A stretch of 64,000 nucleotides of DNA, from assembly GCA_016718275.1 (NCBI GenBank), contig JADKEA010000020.1:124001-188000 (forward strand), given 5' to 3'. The DNA is from Candidatus Villigracilis affinis (lineage in GTDB: Bacteria; Chloroflexota; Anaerolineae; Anaerolineales; Villigracilaceae). The first letter of the stretch is position 1; each line of letters begins with the position of its first letter. The notes under the pieces were generated by a model. The model was given only the letters and a program-made list of their open reading frames with translations, did not search any database and had not been told where the DNA came from. The translations under genes and the position numbers were made by a program. Positions 14,323-22,668 of the stretch are shown one piece after another.

Positions 14323-15570
14323 ATGGATAAGAATTTTTACGTTGAGAACAGACAAAAAACAGCCGCGCACATGACAGGCAATGAAGCCATGTTGTTTTTC
14401 AGCGGCGAAGGCGTACGAAAAACAGCGGATGAGAATTTTCCTTTTTTTACAAACCGCAACTTCCTTTATTTGACGGGCGTCAAACAGGAACAGTCTGCAT
14501 TGCTGCTGCAAAAGAAGGGCGACCTTGTCAGTGAGTGCCTGTTTGTAACCAAACCCGATCTGGAACGCGAGGTTTGGACAGGCAGGCGTTTCACAGATGC
14601 GGAGATTAACGAAATCAGCGGTGTAAATGAGATTGAAGATATCGATACCTTGAACAGAAGGGTGAACGAACTTCTCTCCTTTCAAAATATCACGACCCTT
14701 TGGCTTTGCTTTGACGCACTTGCATCGGAACGTTCGTTTGATATCGAGCGCGAATTTGCAAAGCAAATCCAGGGCAGGTATCCGCATATCGTCGTCAAGA
14801 ATAGTTATCCACTGCTCGCTGCAATGCGAAAGATCAAGGCGCCCGGTGAAATCGATGCCATTCGTAAAGCGATGCAGATCACCGATGCGGGAATTCGGCG
14901 ATTGATGCGCGTGGCGAAACCCGGCGTGATGGAATATGAACTGGAAGCTGAATTCAACTCCGAGCTTGCCGCCCATGGACAGCGCCGCACCGCTTTTCCA
15001 TCCATCATTGCGGGAGGGGAGCGGATATTTTATTTGCACTATACAACTCCCATGTCTGCCGTGGCAGATGGCGAGTTGATCCTCTCTGATGTCGGCGCGG
15101 CTTATGATGAATACTGCACAGATATCTCGCGTGTGTTTCCCGCAAATGGTCACTTCAGTGAGCGGCAGGCGCAGATTTATCAGGTTGCCTACGCCGCAAA
15201 CCGGGCGATCATGGAGCAGGTGCGTCCAGGGATAGCATTTCAAACGCTGAACCCCATTTGTCGGAAAGTGTCCTTTGATGGGCTCAAAGCGCTGGGCTTG
15301 CTGAATGATTTTGCTGACATTGGCAAATATGTCTGGCATGGTGCGGTGCATCATGTGGGGCTGGATACCCATGATGTCGGTGGCTATGAACAGCCAATTA
15401 CAGAAAATATGATCTTCACAGTGGATGCGGGCATCTATGTGCGCGAATGGGGCATCGGACTGCGTATTGAAGATAACGTGCTCGTGACAGCCGATGGATG
15501 CGAGAATCTCTCAGCGGCGATTCCGTCAACGATCGAAGAGATCGAAAACTTAATGGCGGATAAGGCGTAA
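14323..15570 (+). CDS. pepP: Xaa-Pro aminopeptidase (M24B, PepP-like)
   Basis: 415 residues. An N-terminal domain of PepP type (MLFFSGEGVRKTADENFPFFTNRNFLYLTG) binds neighbouring subunits. The C-terminal pita-bread domain carries the five metal ligands: Asp in ILSDVGAAYDEYCTDISRVFP (two Asp, near 255-266), His in HGAVHHVGLDTHDVG (near 340), Glu in TVDAGIYVREWG and Glu in LRIEDNVLVT (near 379). It removes an N-terminal residue ahead of proline and is cytoplasmic (no signal peptide). AAAGGAG precedes the ATG. Confidence 0.94.
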   Translation: MDKNFYVENRQKTAAHMTGNEAMLFFSGEGVRKTADENFPFFTNRNFLYLTGVKQEQSALLLQKKGDLVSECLFVTKPDLEREVWTGRRFTDAEINEISGVNEIEDIDTLNRRVNELLSFQNITTLWLCFDALASERSFDIEREFAKQIQGRYPHIVVKNSYPLLAAMRKIKAPGEIDAIRKAMQITDAGIRRLMRVAKPGVMEYELEAEFNSELAAHGQRRTAFPSIIAGGERIFYLHYTTPMSAVADGELILSDVGAAYDEYCTDISRVFPANGHFSERQAQIYQVAYAANRAIMEQVRPGIAFQTLNPICRKVSFDGLKALGLLNDFADIGKYVWHGAVHHVGLDTHDVGGYEQPITENMIFTVDAGIYVREWGIGLRIEDNVLVTADGCENLSAAIPSTIEEIENLMADKA

Positions 15571-15584
15571 CTGGCAGGAGAAAA

Positions 15585-16502
15585 ATGAATTTATCGAATC
15601 CTGCAAGTGGCTTTGTCCAAGTAAACGGAATCCGCCTCCATTATCTCGATTGGGGTGGATCCGGTCCGACATTGATTTTTCTCACCGGAATGGGGTCCTC
15701 CGCTTATATCTTCAACAAATTTGCCCCGCGCTTTACCGACAAGTTCCATGTCCTTGCCCTCACCCGCCGCGGACAGGGCGATTCCGATTACCCTGAAACA
15801 GGCTATGACGCCGATACGCTCACGGAAGATATCCGCCAGTTTATGGATTCTCTGCATGTTGAAAAAGCCATTCTTGCCGGTCATTCGCTTGCAGGAGTGG
15901 AACTCACTCATTTTGCCGCGACGTACCCGACCCGAGTCGAGAAATTGATCTATCTGGATGCGCTGGATGACCGTAGAAGTCTTCAAGCAATTCAGCAACA
16001 AAATCCGCTCAGAAATATAGAAATAAAAAAAGAGGAAAGTTCCCCGCATACGTTTGAAGAATATATTGCCGATATGAAAAGGGATTTTCCCTACTTCGCA
16101 GAAATATGGAGTGACCTATGGGAAGAGGAAATTTCTCATAACGTAAAAATAAACGAGGCCGGGGTATTTGTGGATAAAATGCCTGCATCTGTTGAAAAAA
16201 TGATGATTGAAAATCTAATCAAAGGATATATCCCCAAAAAAGTGGAGGCCAAAATACCAAACCTCATTTTTTATGCGCTGGGAACACCCACGTTAGAGAA
16301 CGGCTACACCGAAGAGCAAAAGGCCGCGTTTGATCAATATTTTCGAAATGTAAGAGGGCCTATTTTAAAATCTGTAATCTCTGAATTCCAAAACAGATTT
16401 CCTCATGCGAAAGTTGTAGAGATCCGCGATGGACATCACTACTGTTTCATGGTTCAGGAGGAACTGGTCTATAGTGAGATGCGAAAATTCCTGCTTGAAT
16501 AA
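15585..16502 (+). CDS. Alpha/beta-hydrolase fold protein
   Basis: 305 residues. The oxyanion region is FLTGMGSSAYIFNKFAPRF, with LTRRGQGDSDYPETGYD. The nucleophile elbow is GHSLAG with Ser near 100. The acid is probably in IFYALGTPTLEN or just after, and the catalytic His is in EIRDGHHYCF (about 284). There is no signal peptide. The substrate cannot be told; family members include esterases, lactonases and C-C hydrolases. The middle (about 16000-16400) is more AT-rich than its neighbours. It is the last gene of the RIO-kinase operon, 14 bp after pepP. Confidence 0.87.
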   Translation: MNLSNPASGFVQVNGIRLHYLDWGGSGPTLIFLTGMGSSAYIFNKFAPRFTDKFHVLALTRRGQGDSDYPETGYDADTLTEDIRQFMDSLHVEKAILAGHSLAGVELTHFAATYPTRVEKLIYLDALDDRRSLQAIQQQNPLRNIEIKKEESSPHTFEEYIADMKRDFPYFAEIWSDLWEEEISHNVKINEAGVFVDKMPASVEKMMIENLIKGYIPKKVEAKIPNLIFYALGTPTLENGYTEEQKAAFDQYFRNVRGPILKSVISEFQNRFPHAKVVEIRDGHHYCFMVQEELVYSEMRKFLLE

Positions 16503-16552
16503 TTCAGTTATCGATCAGAAACTGGGGAAGTAGAAAGTGGTGAGTAAAAGAT

Positions 16553-16594
16553 AAAGAGAAGACCTTCTGGCTTTTGCTTGAAGGTCTTCTCTTT
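16553..16594. terminator. Bidirectional terminator between convergent genes
   Basis: A perfect 15-bp stem AAAGAGAAGACCTTC (16553-16567)/GAAGGTCTTCTCTTT (16580-16594), loop 12 nt. It serves the hydrolase on the + strand and azlD on the - strand. Confidence 0.9.
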
Positions 16595-16924
16595 CTATAT
16601 GCCAAAAGCTGCTTCCAAAATCCATAGCAGTGCCATGCCGAAAAGAATGGTGAACAGGACGTTGCGGGTTCTCCAGGCGACGATTGCACCGCCGAGGCCT
16701 GCGAGCAGGCGAAAGTTTTGCAGGGATAGATCGAGGTGGCCTGTGGGATGTGTCAGCGCAGGGAATACCAGTGCCGCAAGAGCAGCTGCCGGGACGAAGC
16801 GAAGCGCGCGGCGCAGCCAGTCGGGCATTTCGATTTTCCCGAAAAGATAAATGAACAGGAAGCGCAGTGTAAAAGTCCCCAGCCCGATGGCGAGGAAAAG
16901 AAGCCAGATGGAGACTGTGCTCAT
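16595..16924 (-). CDS. azlD: AzlD-type small subunit of a branched-chain amino acid exporter
   Basis: 109 residues with four hydrophobic helices (IWLLFLAIGLGTFTLRFLFIYL; RFVPAAALAALVFPAL; LLAGLGGAIVAWRTRN; VLFTILFGMALLWIL). The F-T-L-R-F and P-AAL motifs are typical of AzlD. It pairs with AzlC, whose stop it overlaps by 4 nt, to export leucine, isoleucine, valine or related compounds. Confidence 0.88.
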   Translation of the reverse strand: MSTVSIWLLFLAIGLGTFTLRFLFIYLFGKIEMPDWLRRALRFVPAAALAALVFPALTHPTGHLDLSLQNFRLLAGLGGAIVAWRTRNVLFTILFGMALLWILEAAFGI

Positions 16925-17622
16925 TGTGCGGCTCCTTGTTGGGGATTCAGGCTTTCAGCCAAATAGCCAGCCGCGATGCCTAGAGAGGTGGCGAGTACCA
17001 GCCCGGTGTTGTAGGGAAGGCCCTTGGCTAACACGGCAGTGAGTCCGCCTGTGAGTGCGGCGATCACGGTGGGACGGTCACGCAGCGCGGCGAACATCAG
17101 CGCCATGAAGCTGAGCGGAAAGGCAAAGTCAAAACCCCAACTGGCCGGGACGAGTGAACCAAGTAACGCGCCGATGATCGCGCTGATCTGCCATGCCACC
17201 CAAATGACTAATGCAGAACCAAAATAATACCAGCGGTGATTGACTTCTTCTTTTGCAGTGACAAAATGACTCATGCTCACGCCAAATGCCTGATCGGAAA
17301 GCATGTAGGCCAGCAATGCTTTTTGCCACGTGGATAGTTTTTGCAGATAAGGCGCAAGCGTGGCGCTGTACATCGTAAAGCGCACATTGATCACCCAGGC
17401 GGTCAGTACCATGATGATCCACGGGCTGCCTGCTGTCATCAATTGGAAGACTACCATTTGAGAGGCTCCCGCAAAGACCAGCACAGACATTCCCACGGTT
17501 TCGAAAAAGGTCAGCCCCACACTGACCGCCGCCACGCCGGTGATCATGGCAAAGGGGATCACCCCGATCAAAATGGGCAATGACCCTCGCGCTCCGGCGA
17601 CAAAATCCTTATTCATACGCAT
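16921..17622 (-). CDS. azlC: AzlC-type branched-chain amino acid exporter, large subunit
   Basis: 233 residues. The family start (FVAGARGSLPILIGVIPFAMITGVAAVSVGL) and the GASQMVVFQLM and NVRFTMYSATLAPYLQ segments are clear, with about seven membrane helices. It forms a two-subunit exporter with AzlD, encoded just downstream. The ATG at 17622 begins MRMNKDF; the second Met, two codons on, is equally possible. The gene stands head-to-head with the lipoprotein gene at 17770. Confidence 0.9.
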   Translation of the reverse strand: MRMNKDFVAGARGSLPILIGVIPFAMITGVAAVSVGLTFFETVGMSVLVFAGASQMVVFQLMTAGSPWIIMVLTAWVINVRFTMYSATLAPYLQKLSTWQKALLAYMLSDQAFGVSMSHFVTAKEEVNHRWYYFGSALVIWVAWQISAIIGALLGSLVPASWGFDFAFPLSFMALMFAALRDRPTVIAALTGGLTAVLAKGLPYNTGLVLATSLGIAAGYLAESLNPQQGAAQ

Positions 17623-17712
17623 TGTTTTTTTACCGACGTTCCCTTCAAGAAGTTTGGACGGCTATTCTACCCGCTTTGCGGGGTACGGTTTGGTATATCC
17701 TTCCTATTTTTG

Positions 17713-17740
17713 TTGACTTTTCCTCTCCAGCCGCTACAAT
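17713..17740 (+). promoter_or_regulatory. Sigma70-type promoter
   Basis: TTGACT (17713-17718), a 16-bp spacer and TACAAT (17735-17740), about 30 bp before the lipoprotein ATG. Confidence 0.65.
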
Positions 17741-17769
17741 GGAGAAAAATTTTATAACGGAGATTTGGA

Positions 17770-18261
17770 ATGAATCATAGATCATCACGTTTGATGTTTG
17801 TATTTATGCTTGTGTTTTCGGTTTTTGCGCTGGCTTGCAATGCGATGTCCACTCCACGGATTGTCCCTACAGTTGTGCCGACGGTGTTCTATCCGCAGCC
17901 GACCGCAGCGCCAGCCGCCACACAGAACATGGGCGATGTGAGCGACCCGCAGCCGACGGAATCGGGTGGATTCTCGTTTGGGGTGGAAGATCTCCCTGCG
18001 GATATTCCCATTTTGCCCGATGCGACGGACATGCTGGCTTCTTCCAGTTCTGTGATGTATACCACCCAGCACACCAAGGATGATGCTTCACAGTTTTACA
18101 TGACCGAGATGGAAAAACTTGGCTGGACCTTTGACCCAAATGCTTCCATCAATGGGGAGGTGGCGAATATCATACACTTCACATCAGGTTCGAAAACAGC
18201 TTCGATCATCATTGGCACCGCCACTGGGCAGGTTAAGGTGCAGATCGCGATTTCGGGATAA
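17770..18261 (+). CDS. Lipoprotein, unknown function
   Basis: 163 residues. A signal peptide ends in the lipobox VFALAC (Cys near residue 23), so it is lipid-anchored outside the cytoplasmic membrane. A Pro/Thr-rich linker follows (PRIVPTVVPTVFYPQPTAAPAA). The globular C-terminal domain (LPADIPILPDATDMLASSSS ... YMTEMEKLGWTFD ... GQVKVQIAISG) has alternating strands and one helix, reminiscent of small secreted domains with a 'TEMEKLGW' helix. AACGGAG precedes the ATG. It has its own promoter, and an IR lies downstream at 18275-18305. Confidence 0.85.
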   Translation: MNHRSSRLMFVFMLVFSVFALACNAMSTPRIVPTVVPTVFYPQPTAAPAATQNMGDVSDPQPTESGGFSFGVEDLPADIPILPDATDMLASSSSVMYTTQHTKDDASQFYMTEMEKLGWTFDPNASINGEVANIIHFTSGSKTASIIIGTATGQVKVQIAISG

Positions 18262-18274
18262 ATAGAGAATCAAT

Positions 18275-18305
18275 AAGGCCTCTGAGATGAAAACTCAGAG
18301 GCCTT
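18275..18305. terminator. Hairpin between convergent genes
   Basis: A perfect 12-bp stem AAGGCCTCTGAG (18275-18286)/CTCAGAGGCCTT (18294-18305), loop 7 nt, with no long T-tract. Confidence 0.65.
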
Positions 18306-18335
18306 GCTGACAAATCATCGCTTGCCTGTCGAAAC

Positions 18336-19145
18336 TTACAACCCTAATTGTTGTTTCAGCCACTCTTTGCGATCTCGGGTGGAATCCTCATTTAATCCAT
18401 GCCCTGACTCGTAGATTTTCATTTCCTTTGGTTCCTGTGCGGCTTCAAAAAAATCATTCGCGCGTTCAAGCGGAACGTGGAAATCGTCATTGCCAAATTG
18501 GAAGAGAATCGGCGCAGGTGATAAATTTGAGACATGCGTAATCGGATCAATCTCTGACATTTGGCTGATAAACTCCTCCCGCGCTGACTCTTCCAATTTG
18601 GGCAGATACAGGTACCAGTCAGAGAAACGAGGCGTGGCGGCCATGATGACGTAATGGGTCGGACGTCGGTCTGCACTGCCAGCCAGTACGCCGTACATCC
18701 CGCCGAAATCGTGACCGACATAAGCAAAACGCTTTGGGTCGATATTAGGTTGTTGAGATAGGAAATCGATAAAACGGCGCAGGTTTGTCACTTCTTCAAT
18801 GGAGTTTTGCGCATCATCACCCTGTGTGCGTTTCATAAAAAAATCAGGATCAGACCATAAGGTTTCAACTGTTAAACAGATCGCTCCATTGCGGGCGAAT
18901 TCCACTGCCTCACTGACGAACTGGCTGCGATTGGAGTCGTGCGCTTCAGGCTCATACCAGTGGACAAATAGAATAGCAGGAAACGGACCTTCACCCTCAG
19001 GCAGGAACAACTCTGCCATGCGTCGATACCCGAAGGGTGTTTGAAAAACAAGCAGTTGTTTCTCGTAACCTTCTTCTTTTCTTTGCGCAATAATGCGGAC
19101 ATCGGCAGGCGAAAGTTTCTTGTAATTTTGAATTTCAGTAAACAT
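18336..19145 (-). CDS. Dienelactone-hydrolase-like protein with GHDFGG elbow
   Basis: 269 residues from the ATG at 19145, preceded by GGAGG at 7 nt; the longer open frame upstream lacks a ribosome site. Alpha/beta-hydrolase fold: strand and oxyanion site FPAILFVHWYEP, nucleophile elbow YVGHDFGGMYG with Asp at about 146 instead of the usual Ser or Cys, acid in FQFGNDDFHVP (about 220) and His in ESGHGL (249). An Asp nucleophile is known from haloalkane dehalogenases and epoxide hydrolases, but the overall sequence is nearer dienelactone hydrolase/acetyl-xylan-esterase types. No signal peptide. Substrate unknown. Confidence 0.8.
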   Translation of the reverse strand: MFTEIQNYKKLSPADVRIIAQRKEEGYEKQLLVFQTPFGYRRMAELFLPEGEGPFPAILFVHWYEPEAHDSNRSQFVSEAVEFARNGAICLTVETLWSDPDFFMKRTQGDDAQNSIEEVTNLRRFIDFLSQQPNIDPKRFAYVGHDFGGMYGVLAGSADRRPTHYVIMAATPRFSDWYLYLPKLEESAREEFISQMSEIDPITHVSNLSPAPILFQFGNDDFHVPLERANDFFEAAQEPKEMKIYESGHGLNEDSTRDRKEWLKQQLGL

Positions 19146-19338
19146 GGGCAGCCTCCACTCAATGAATTGAATGCTCGAATTATATGGATTTTCCGCTTTC
19201 CGGCACCCTCCTTTTGGAGGGTCTGGCTGTTTTGAAAATACCATCACTTTGAACGTAATTTATGATAAATTTGCAACAACTGACTCGTAAAGAAATGGGT
19301 TGGATATGCAAACCACCAAAGGAATGGAAAGGTAGATC

Positions 19339-20010
19339 GTGTCACAGATTTTTTCGCGTTTCTCAATTTCAAACATCAAAAAGCAGTTGCTGGAGATTTG
19401 GCCGACAACAGTCATTGGCATTCTTGTTTCTTTGGGCGGTGCGGGGTTTACCGTGCTGATTGCAGAACTGACCGATAATCCCATTTGGAAACTGGCAAAA
19501 GATCCCGCCGAAGTGATGAATTTCCCCCCGTATATTGGGATGCTCTCCAATTGGAGTGTAATTTTATGGATCACGACCGCTGTTATTTGTTTATTTGGCG
19601 CTGTGGTATTGAAAAAACAAAATGCGCCGAAGGATACGTTGAGGTTTATCATAGGCTCGGGCCTTCTGAGCCTGATTTTAGGAATTGACGATTTGTATCG
19701 GCTGCATGACAAAATATTCCCCAGAATGTTCCATGCGCCGGAGTCGTTCTTTTACCTGCTTTATTTTTTCACGTTTCTTATTTATCTGATGTTCTTCACG
19801 ACCCAAATCCTGAAATATGATTATCTTTTGTTCGGCGCGGCATTCTTTTTACTGGTGATTTCCCGCCGCATTGCGGTGATCATTCCCTTCTTCGATCAGT
19901 TTATGACCACTGGAGACATGCTGAAATACTTTGGCATCGTCTTCTGGCTTGCTTTCTTTTATAGAACGGTTTTGCATGAAATTAATGCGCTGATCAACAA
20001 GACCGCTTGA
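19339..20010 (+). CDS. Integral membrane protein, unknown function
   Basis: 223 residues from a GTG at 19339 (weak GGAAAGG upstream). Six or so hydrophobic segments (about 21-43, 72-92, 104-118, 133-152, 157-175, 193-208). Charged motifs between them include LGIDDLYRLHDKIFP. It has no recognised family. The serS promoter begins within its last codons (TTGACA at 20007-20012 overlaps the TGA stop). Confidence 0.75.
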   Translation: MSQIFSRFSISNIKKQLLEIWPTTVIGILVSLGGAGFTVLIAELTDNPIWKLAKDPAEVMNFPPYIGMLSNWSVILWITTAVICLFGAVVLKKQNAPKDTLRFIIGSGLLSLILGIDDLYRLHDKIFPRMFHAPESFFYLLYFFTFLIYLMFFTTQILKYDYLLFGAAFFLLVISRRIAVIIPFFDQFMTTGDMLKYFGIVFWLAFFYRTVLHEINALINKTA

Positions 20011-20034
20011 CATCTCATTACCCGTGCGTATAAT
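20007..20034 (+). promoter_or_regulatory. Near-perfect promoter of the serS T-box leader
   Basis: TTGACA (20007-20012), a 16-bp spacer and TATAAT (20029-20034). Predicted start near 20041, giving a leader of about 320 nt. Confidence 0.9.
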
Positions 20035-20040
20035 TCAGCC

Positions 20041-20360
20041 CAAGTAGACTCACGCGAAGACAAGTATCTGCCTTCCCTTTCAGAGAGCCATCGGCTGGTG
20101 CGAGATGGCAGGCAAAGCAGTGAAATCCCCTTCGTTATGTTGCTCTTGCAGGGACGTTCATCGTCGTAAGAGAGTCGGGTGCGCCCGTTATTGCGCAAGC
20201 CAAGAGGCCTGGCCCCCTCCGTCACTTCGTGACACCTCCCCCATTTTTACAAAATGGGGGAGGCTGGGTGGGGTAGGGTAAAGCAGGTGGCACCACGAGA
20301 CGCCCCCTCGTCCTGCAATGGACCGGGGCGTATTCTGTTAAATGCACATGGAGGTGCAAC
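20041..20360 (+). promoter_or_regulatory. T-box riboswitch controlling serS
   Basis: Stem I marks are visible: CAGAGAGCCATCGG (20081-20094), then GGTGCGAGA (20097-20105), the conserved distal loops that stack on the tRNA elbow. A candidate specifier TCC, a serine codon, lies at 20126-20128 (GTGAAATCC). The T-box core GGTGGCACCACG is at 20286-20297; its TGGC would pair with the tRNA 3' end GCCA, and the C fits the G discriminator base of tRNA-Ser. The last hairpin, ACGCCCC/GGGGCGT (about 20300-20331), lacks a good T-tract, so control could be transcriptional or translational. A 13-bp hairpin (CCTCCCCCATTTT, 20234-20264) sits between stem I and the core where stem III is expected. Confidence 0.85.
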
Positions 20361-21632
20361 ATGTTGGATATCAATCTTATTCGCGAAACACCCGATGTCG
20401 TCCGCAAGGCGTTGAAGGATCGCCAGATGGATGCCTCCCCGGTGGATGGCATTCTGCAACTGGATGAAAAACGACGCGCCCTGCTCGGTCAGGTGGAAAC
20501 GCTCAAGGCGGAGCGGAACGCTGTCTCAAAGGAGATCGGGCAAATGAAAGACGCAGCAGCCCGACAGTCGAAGATCGAAGCGATGCGTGTGGTCGGTGAT
20601 CAGATCGCAGAGTTGGATCGGCAGGTCGCTGAAGTCGAAACTCAATTGAACGACCTCACATCCGCACTTCCAAATATTCCCGATGCTCGCACGCCCTACG
20701 GTAAGGATGACAGCGAGAATGTGATATTGAGGACGGTGGGCGAGCCGCGCAAATTCGATTTCACACCGCTTCCTCACTGGGACCTTGGGCCTGCTCTTGG
20801 AATCCTTGATTTTGAGCGCGGGACGAAGTTGACCGGCTCCCGTTTTTATGTGCTGCAAAAAGCAGGCGCAAGATTACAGCGCGCACTGATCGCATGGATG
20901 CTTGATCTGCACACCCGCCAGGGGTATCAGGAAGAGTACCTGCCTTTCATGGTGAAGACCGCGGTTGTGTTCGGTGCGGGTCAATTGCCGAAATTCGCAG
21001 ACAACTTGTACAAGGATCACGAAGAGGATTACTACTTCGTGCCGACCGCCGAAGTTCCGCTGACTGGTTTGCACATGGACGAGATCTTGGATGAAGCCGC
21101 ATTGCCGAAACTTTATACGGCATACACTCCATGCTTCCGTCGTGAGAAGATGAGCGCAGGCCGCGATGTGCGCGGCATCAAGCGTGGACATCAATTTGAC
21201 AAGGTCGAGATGTACACCTATTGCAAACCCGAAGAGTCGGAAGCCCAGCATGCAAAGATGCTGAAGGATGCGGAAGAGACCTGCGCTTTGTTGGGGGTTC
21301 CGTATCGTGTGAAGCGTCTATGCACCGGCGACCTTGGATTCGGCTCGACGATGACCTATGACCTTGAATTGTGGGCACCCGGCTGCGATGAGTGGCTTGA
21401 AGTTTCGTCGATCTCCAATGTGACCGATTTTCAGGCACGCCGCGCCAGTATCAAGTACCGTCCCAGCGACGGAGGCAGGGCGAAGTTCGTACATACATTG
21501 AACGGGTCGGGCCTGGGCCTGCCGCGCACGTTGATCGCCGTGTTGGAAAACTATCAGCAGGCTGATGGTTCTGTGGTGGTGCCCGAAGTTCTGCGCCCGT
21601 GGATGGGCGGCATTGATGTGATCAAGCCGTAG
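20361..21632 (+). CDS. serS: Seryl-tRNA synthetase
   Basis: 423 residues, class II. An N-terminal coiled-coil arm (about 25-105, VETLKAERNAVSKEIGQMK) contacts the long variable arm of tRNA-Ser. Motif 1 region FYVLQKAGARLQRALIAWML, motif 2 TAYTPCFRREKMSAGRDVRG, and motif 3 with the class II arginine in LNGSGLGLPRTLIAVLENYQ. TAEVPLTG binds serine and adenylate. GGAGGTG lies 8 nt before the ATG. It is controlled by the T-box leader upstream, so expression should rise when uncharged tRNA-Ser accumulates. Confidence 0.97.
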   Translation: MLDINLIRETPDVVRKALKDRQMDASPVDGILQLDEKRRALLGQVETLKAERNAVSKEIGQMKDAAARQSKIEAMRVVGDQIAELDRQVAEVETQLNDLTSALPNIPDARTPYGKDDSENVILRTVGEPRKFDFTPLPHWDLGPALGILDFERGTKLTGSRFYVLQKAGARLQRALIAWMLDLHTRQGYQEEYLPFMVKTAVVFGAGQLPKFADNLYKDHEEDYYFVPTAEVPLTGLHMDEILDEAALPKLYTAYTPCFRREKMSAGRDVRGIKRGHQFDKVEMYTYCKPEESEAQHAKMLKDAEETCALLGVPYRVKRLCTGDLGFGSTMTYDLELWAPGCDEWLEVSSISNVTDFQARRASIKYRPSDGGRAKFVHTLNGSGLGLPRTLIAVLENYQQADGSVVVPEVLRPWMGGIDVIKP

Positions 21633-21696
21633 CCCCCGCCCTCAAACCCATCTCCCATATTTCGCGGGAGATGGGAGTCATGTGGAAGGAGACTTA

Positions 21697-22218
21697 ATGG
21701 ACCCTGAAGCCGTAAAACTGTTTGTTGAAGTATTTCTGGAAGTGACCACATTCGTCATTTTGCTTTTCGGTTTGTTTGGATTGTTAATTCCCGTTTTCCC
21801 CGGGCTGACCGTGATGTGGATCGCCACACTCGTCTACGCTCTTGCACGGGCAACCGTGGGAAACATGACCTGGGTAGGCTGGCTGCTTTTTATCGTCATT
21901 ACCCTGTTGATGATCGGCGGCAATATTTTGGATAACATCATTATCGCCAAGCATGTGCGCGATAAGAATGTGCCGTGGAGTTCGATCATTTGGGCGTTCG
22001 CGGCGGGGATCGTGGTCAGCTTGTTCCTCACTCCGATTGCGGGAATTATCGCCTCTCCGCTTGGGTTGTATCTGGCGGAATGGTATCGTCTCAAGGAAAA
22101 ACAGCCCGCCTTTGATAACACCAAAGCCTGGATGACAGGCTGGGGCTGGTCACTGGCTGCAAGGTTCGGCATCGGCGTTGTGATGATCGCTTTTTGGGGG
22201 CTGTGGGCGTGGATATAG
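21697..22218 (+). CDS. DUF456 family membrane protein
   Basis: 173 residues from the ATG at 21697, after AAGGAGA. Four membrane helices: about 14-40 with the family motif GLLIPVFPGLTVMW, then about 60-85 (WVGWLLFIVITLLMIGGNIL), 98-125 with GxxASPLGLYLAEW, and 148-170. The DUF456 family (inner membrane, often near tRNA or envelope genes) has no agreed function. A hairpin CATCTCCC/GGGAGATG (about 21650-21675) lies between serS and this gene. Confidence 0.82.
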   Translation: MDPEAVKLFVEVFLEVTTFVILLFGLFGLLIPVFPGLTVMWIATLVYALARATVGNMTWVGWLLFIVITLLMIGGNILDNIIIAKHVRDKNVPWSSIIWAFAAGIVVSLFLTPIAGIIASPLGLYLAEWYRLKEKQPAFDNTKAWMTGWGWSLAARFGIGVVMIAFWGLWAWI

Positions 22219-22234
22219 GCTGTTGATGAGAAAT

Positions 22235-22250
22235 GTGGACTTCAGTCCGC
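22235..22250. repeat. Small palindrome, family of GCAGACTTCAATCTGC
   Basis: GTGGACTTCAGTCCGC keeps the central ACTTCA with compensating changes in the stem relative to 6643 and 43004. It lies in the gap between convergent genes. Confidence 0.5.
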
Positions 22251-22306
22251 TTTTGCCGCGGATTACGCTGATTTTTGCGAAATTCGCGGCAACTCTCTTT
22301 TAAGGG

Positions 22307-22651
22307 TCAATCATCGTTTTTATCTTTTAATTTTTTCTGCGCGTCGCGGATGGCGAGAAACAAGATCGACCCAACGAAGGATGTAAAAGCAAAGATGCCA
22401 AATGCTTTCCAGAAATAGCCGCTAAATAGCAAATAGAGGGTATATCCTGCTGGAATTAGAAATAGGATGAAAAAAAAGATTTGTGTAAAAGCAGAATCTG
22501 AACGTTCGTCTTGATAAGGGGATGAGGGTTTGTATTTCCATTTTGGAATAAGATACCACGGGGTGCGGCGATATGCATGATCGCTCTTCCATTTCATCTG
22601 GCTTAGATAATCTTCCGCATCGGATGGGTCGAAATTCTTATTTTTTACCAT
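22307..22651 (-). CDS. Small membrane protein, unknown
   Basis: 114 residues from the ATG at 22651 (GAGGAG 8 nt upstream). A polar N-terminal half (about 1-55, rich in Lys, Tyr and Pro) leads to two membrane helices (about 57-78, FTQIFFFILFLIPAGYTLYL, and about 83-102) and a charged tail KKLKDKNDD. No family recognised. It follows the frameshifted gene at 22669 by 17 bp. Confidence 0.65.
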   Translation of the reverse strand: MVKNKNFDPSDAEDYLSQMKWKSDHAYRRTPWYLIPKWKYKPSSPYQDERSDSAFTQIFFFILFLIPAGYTLYLLFSGYFWKAFGIFAFTSFVGSILFLAIRDAQKKLKDKNDD

Positions 22652-22668
22652 CGTCAACTCTCCTCGAA

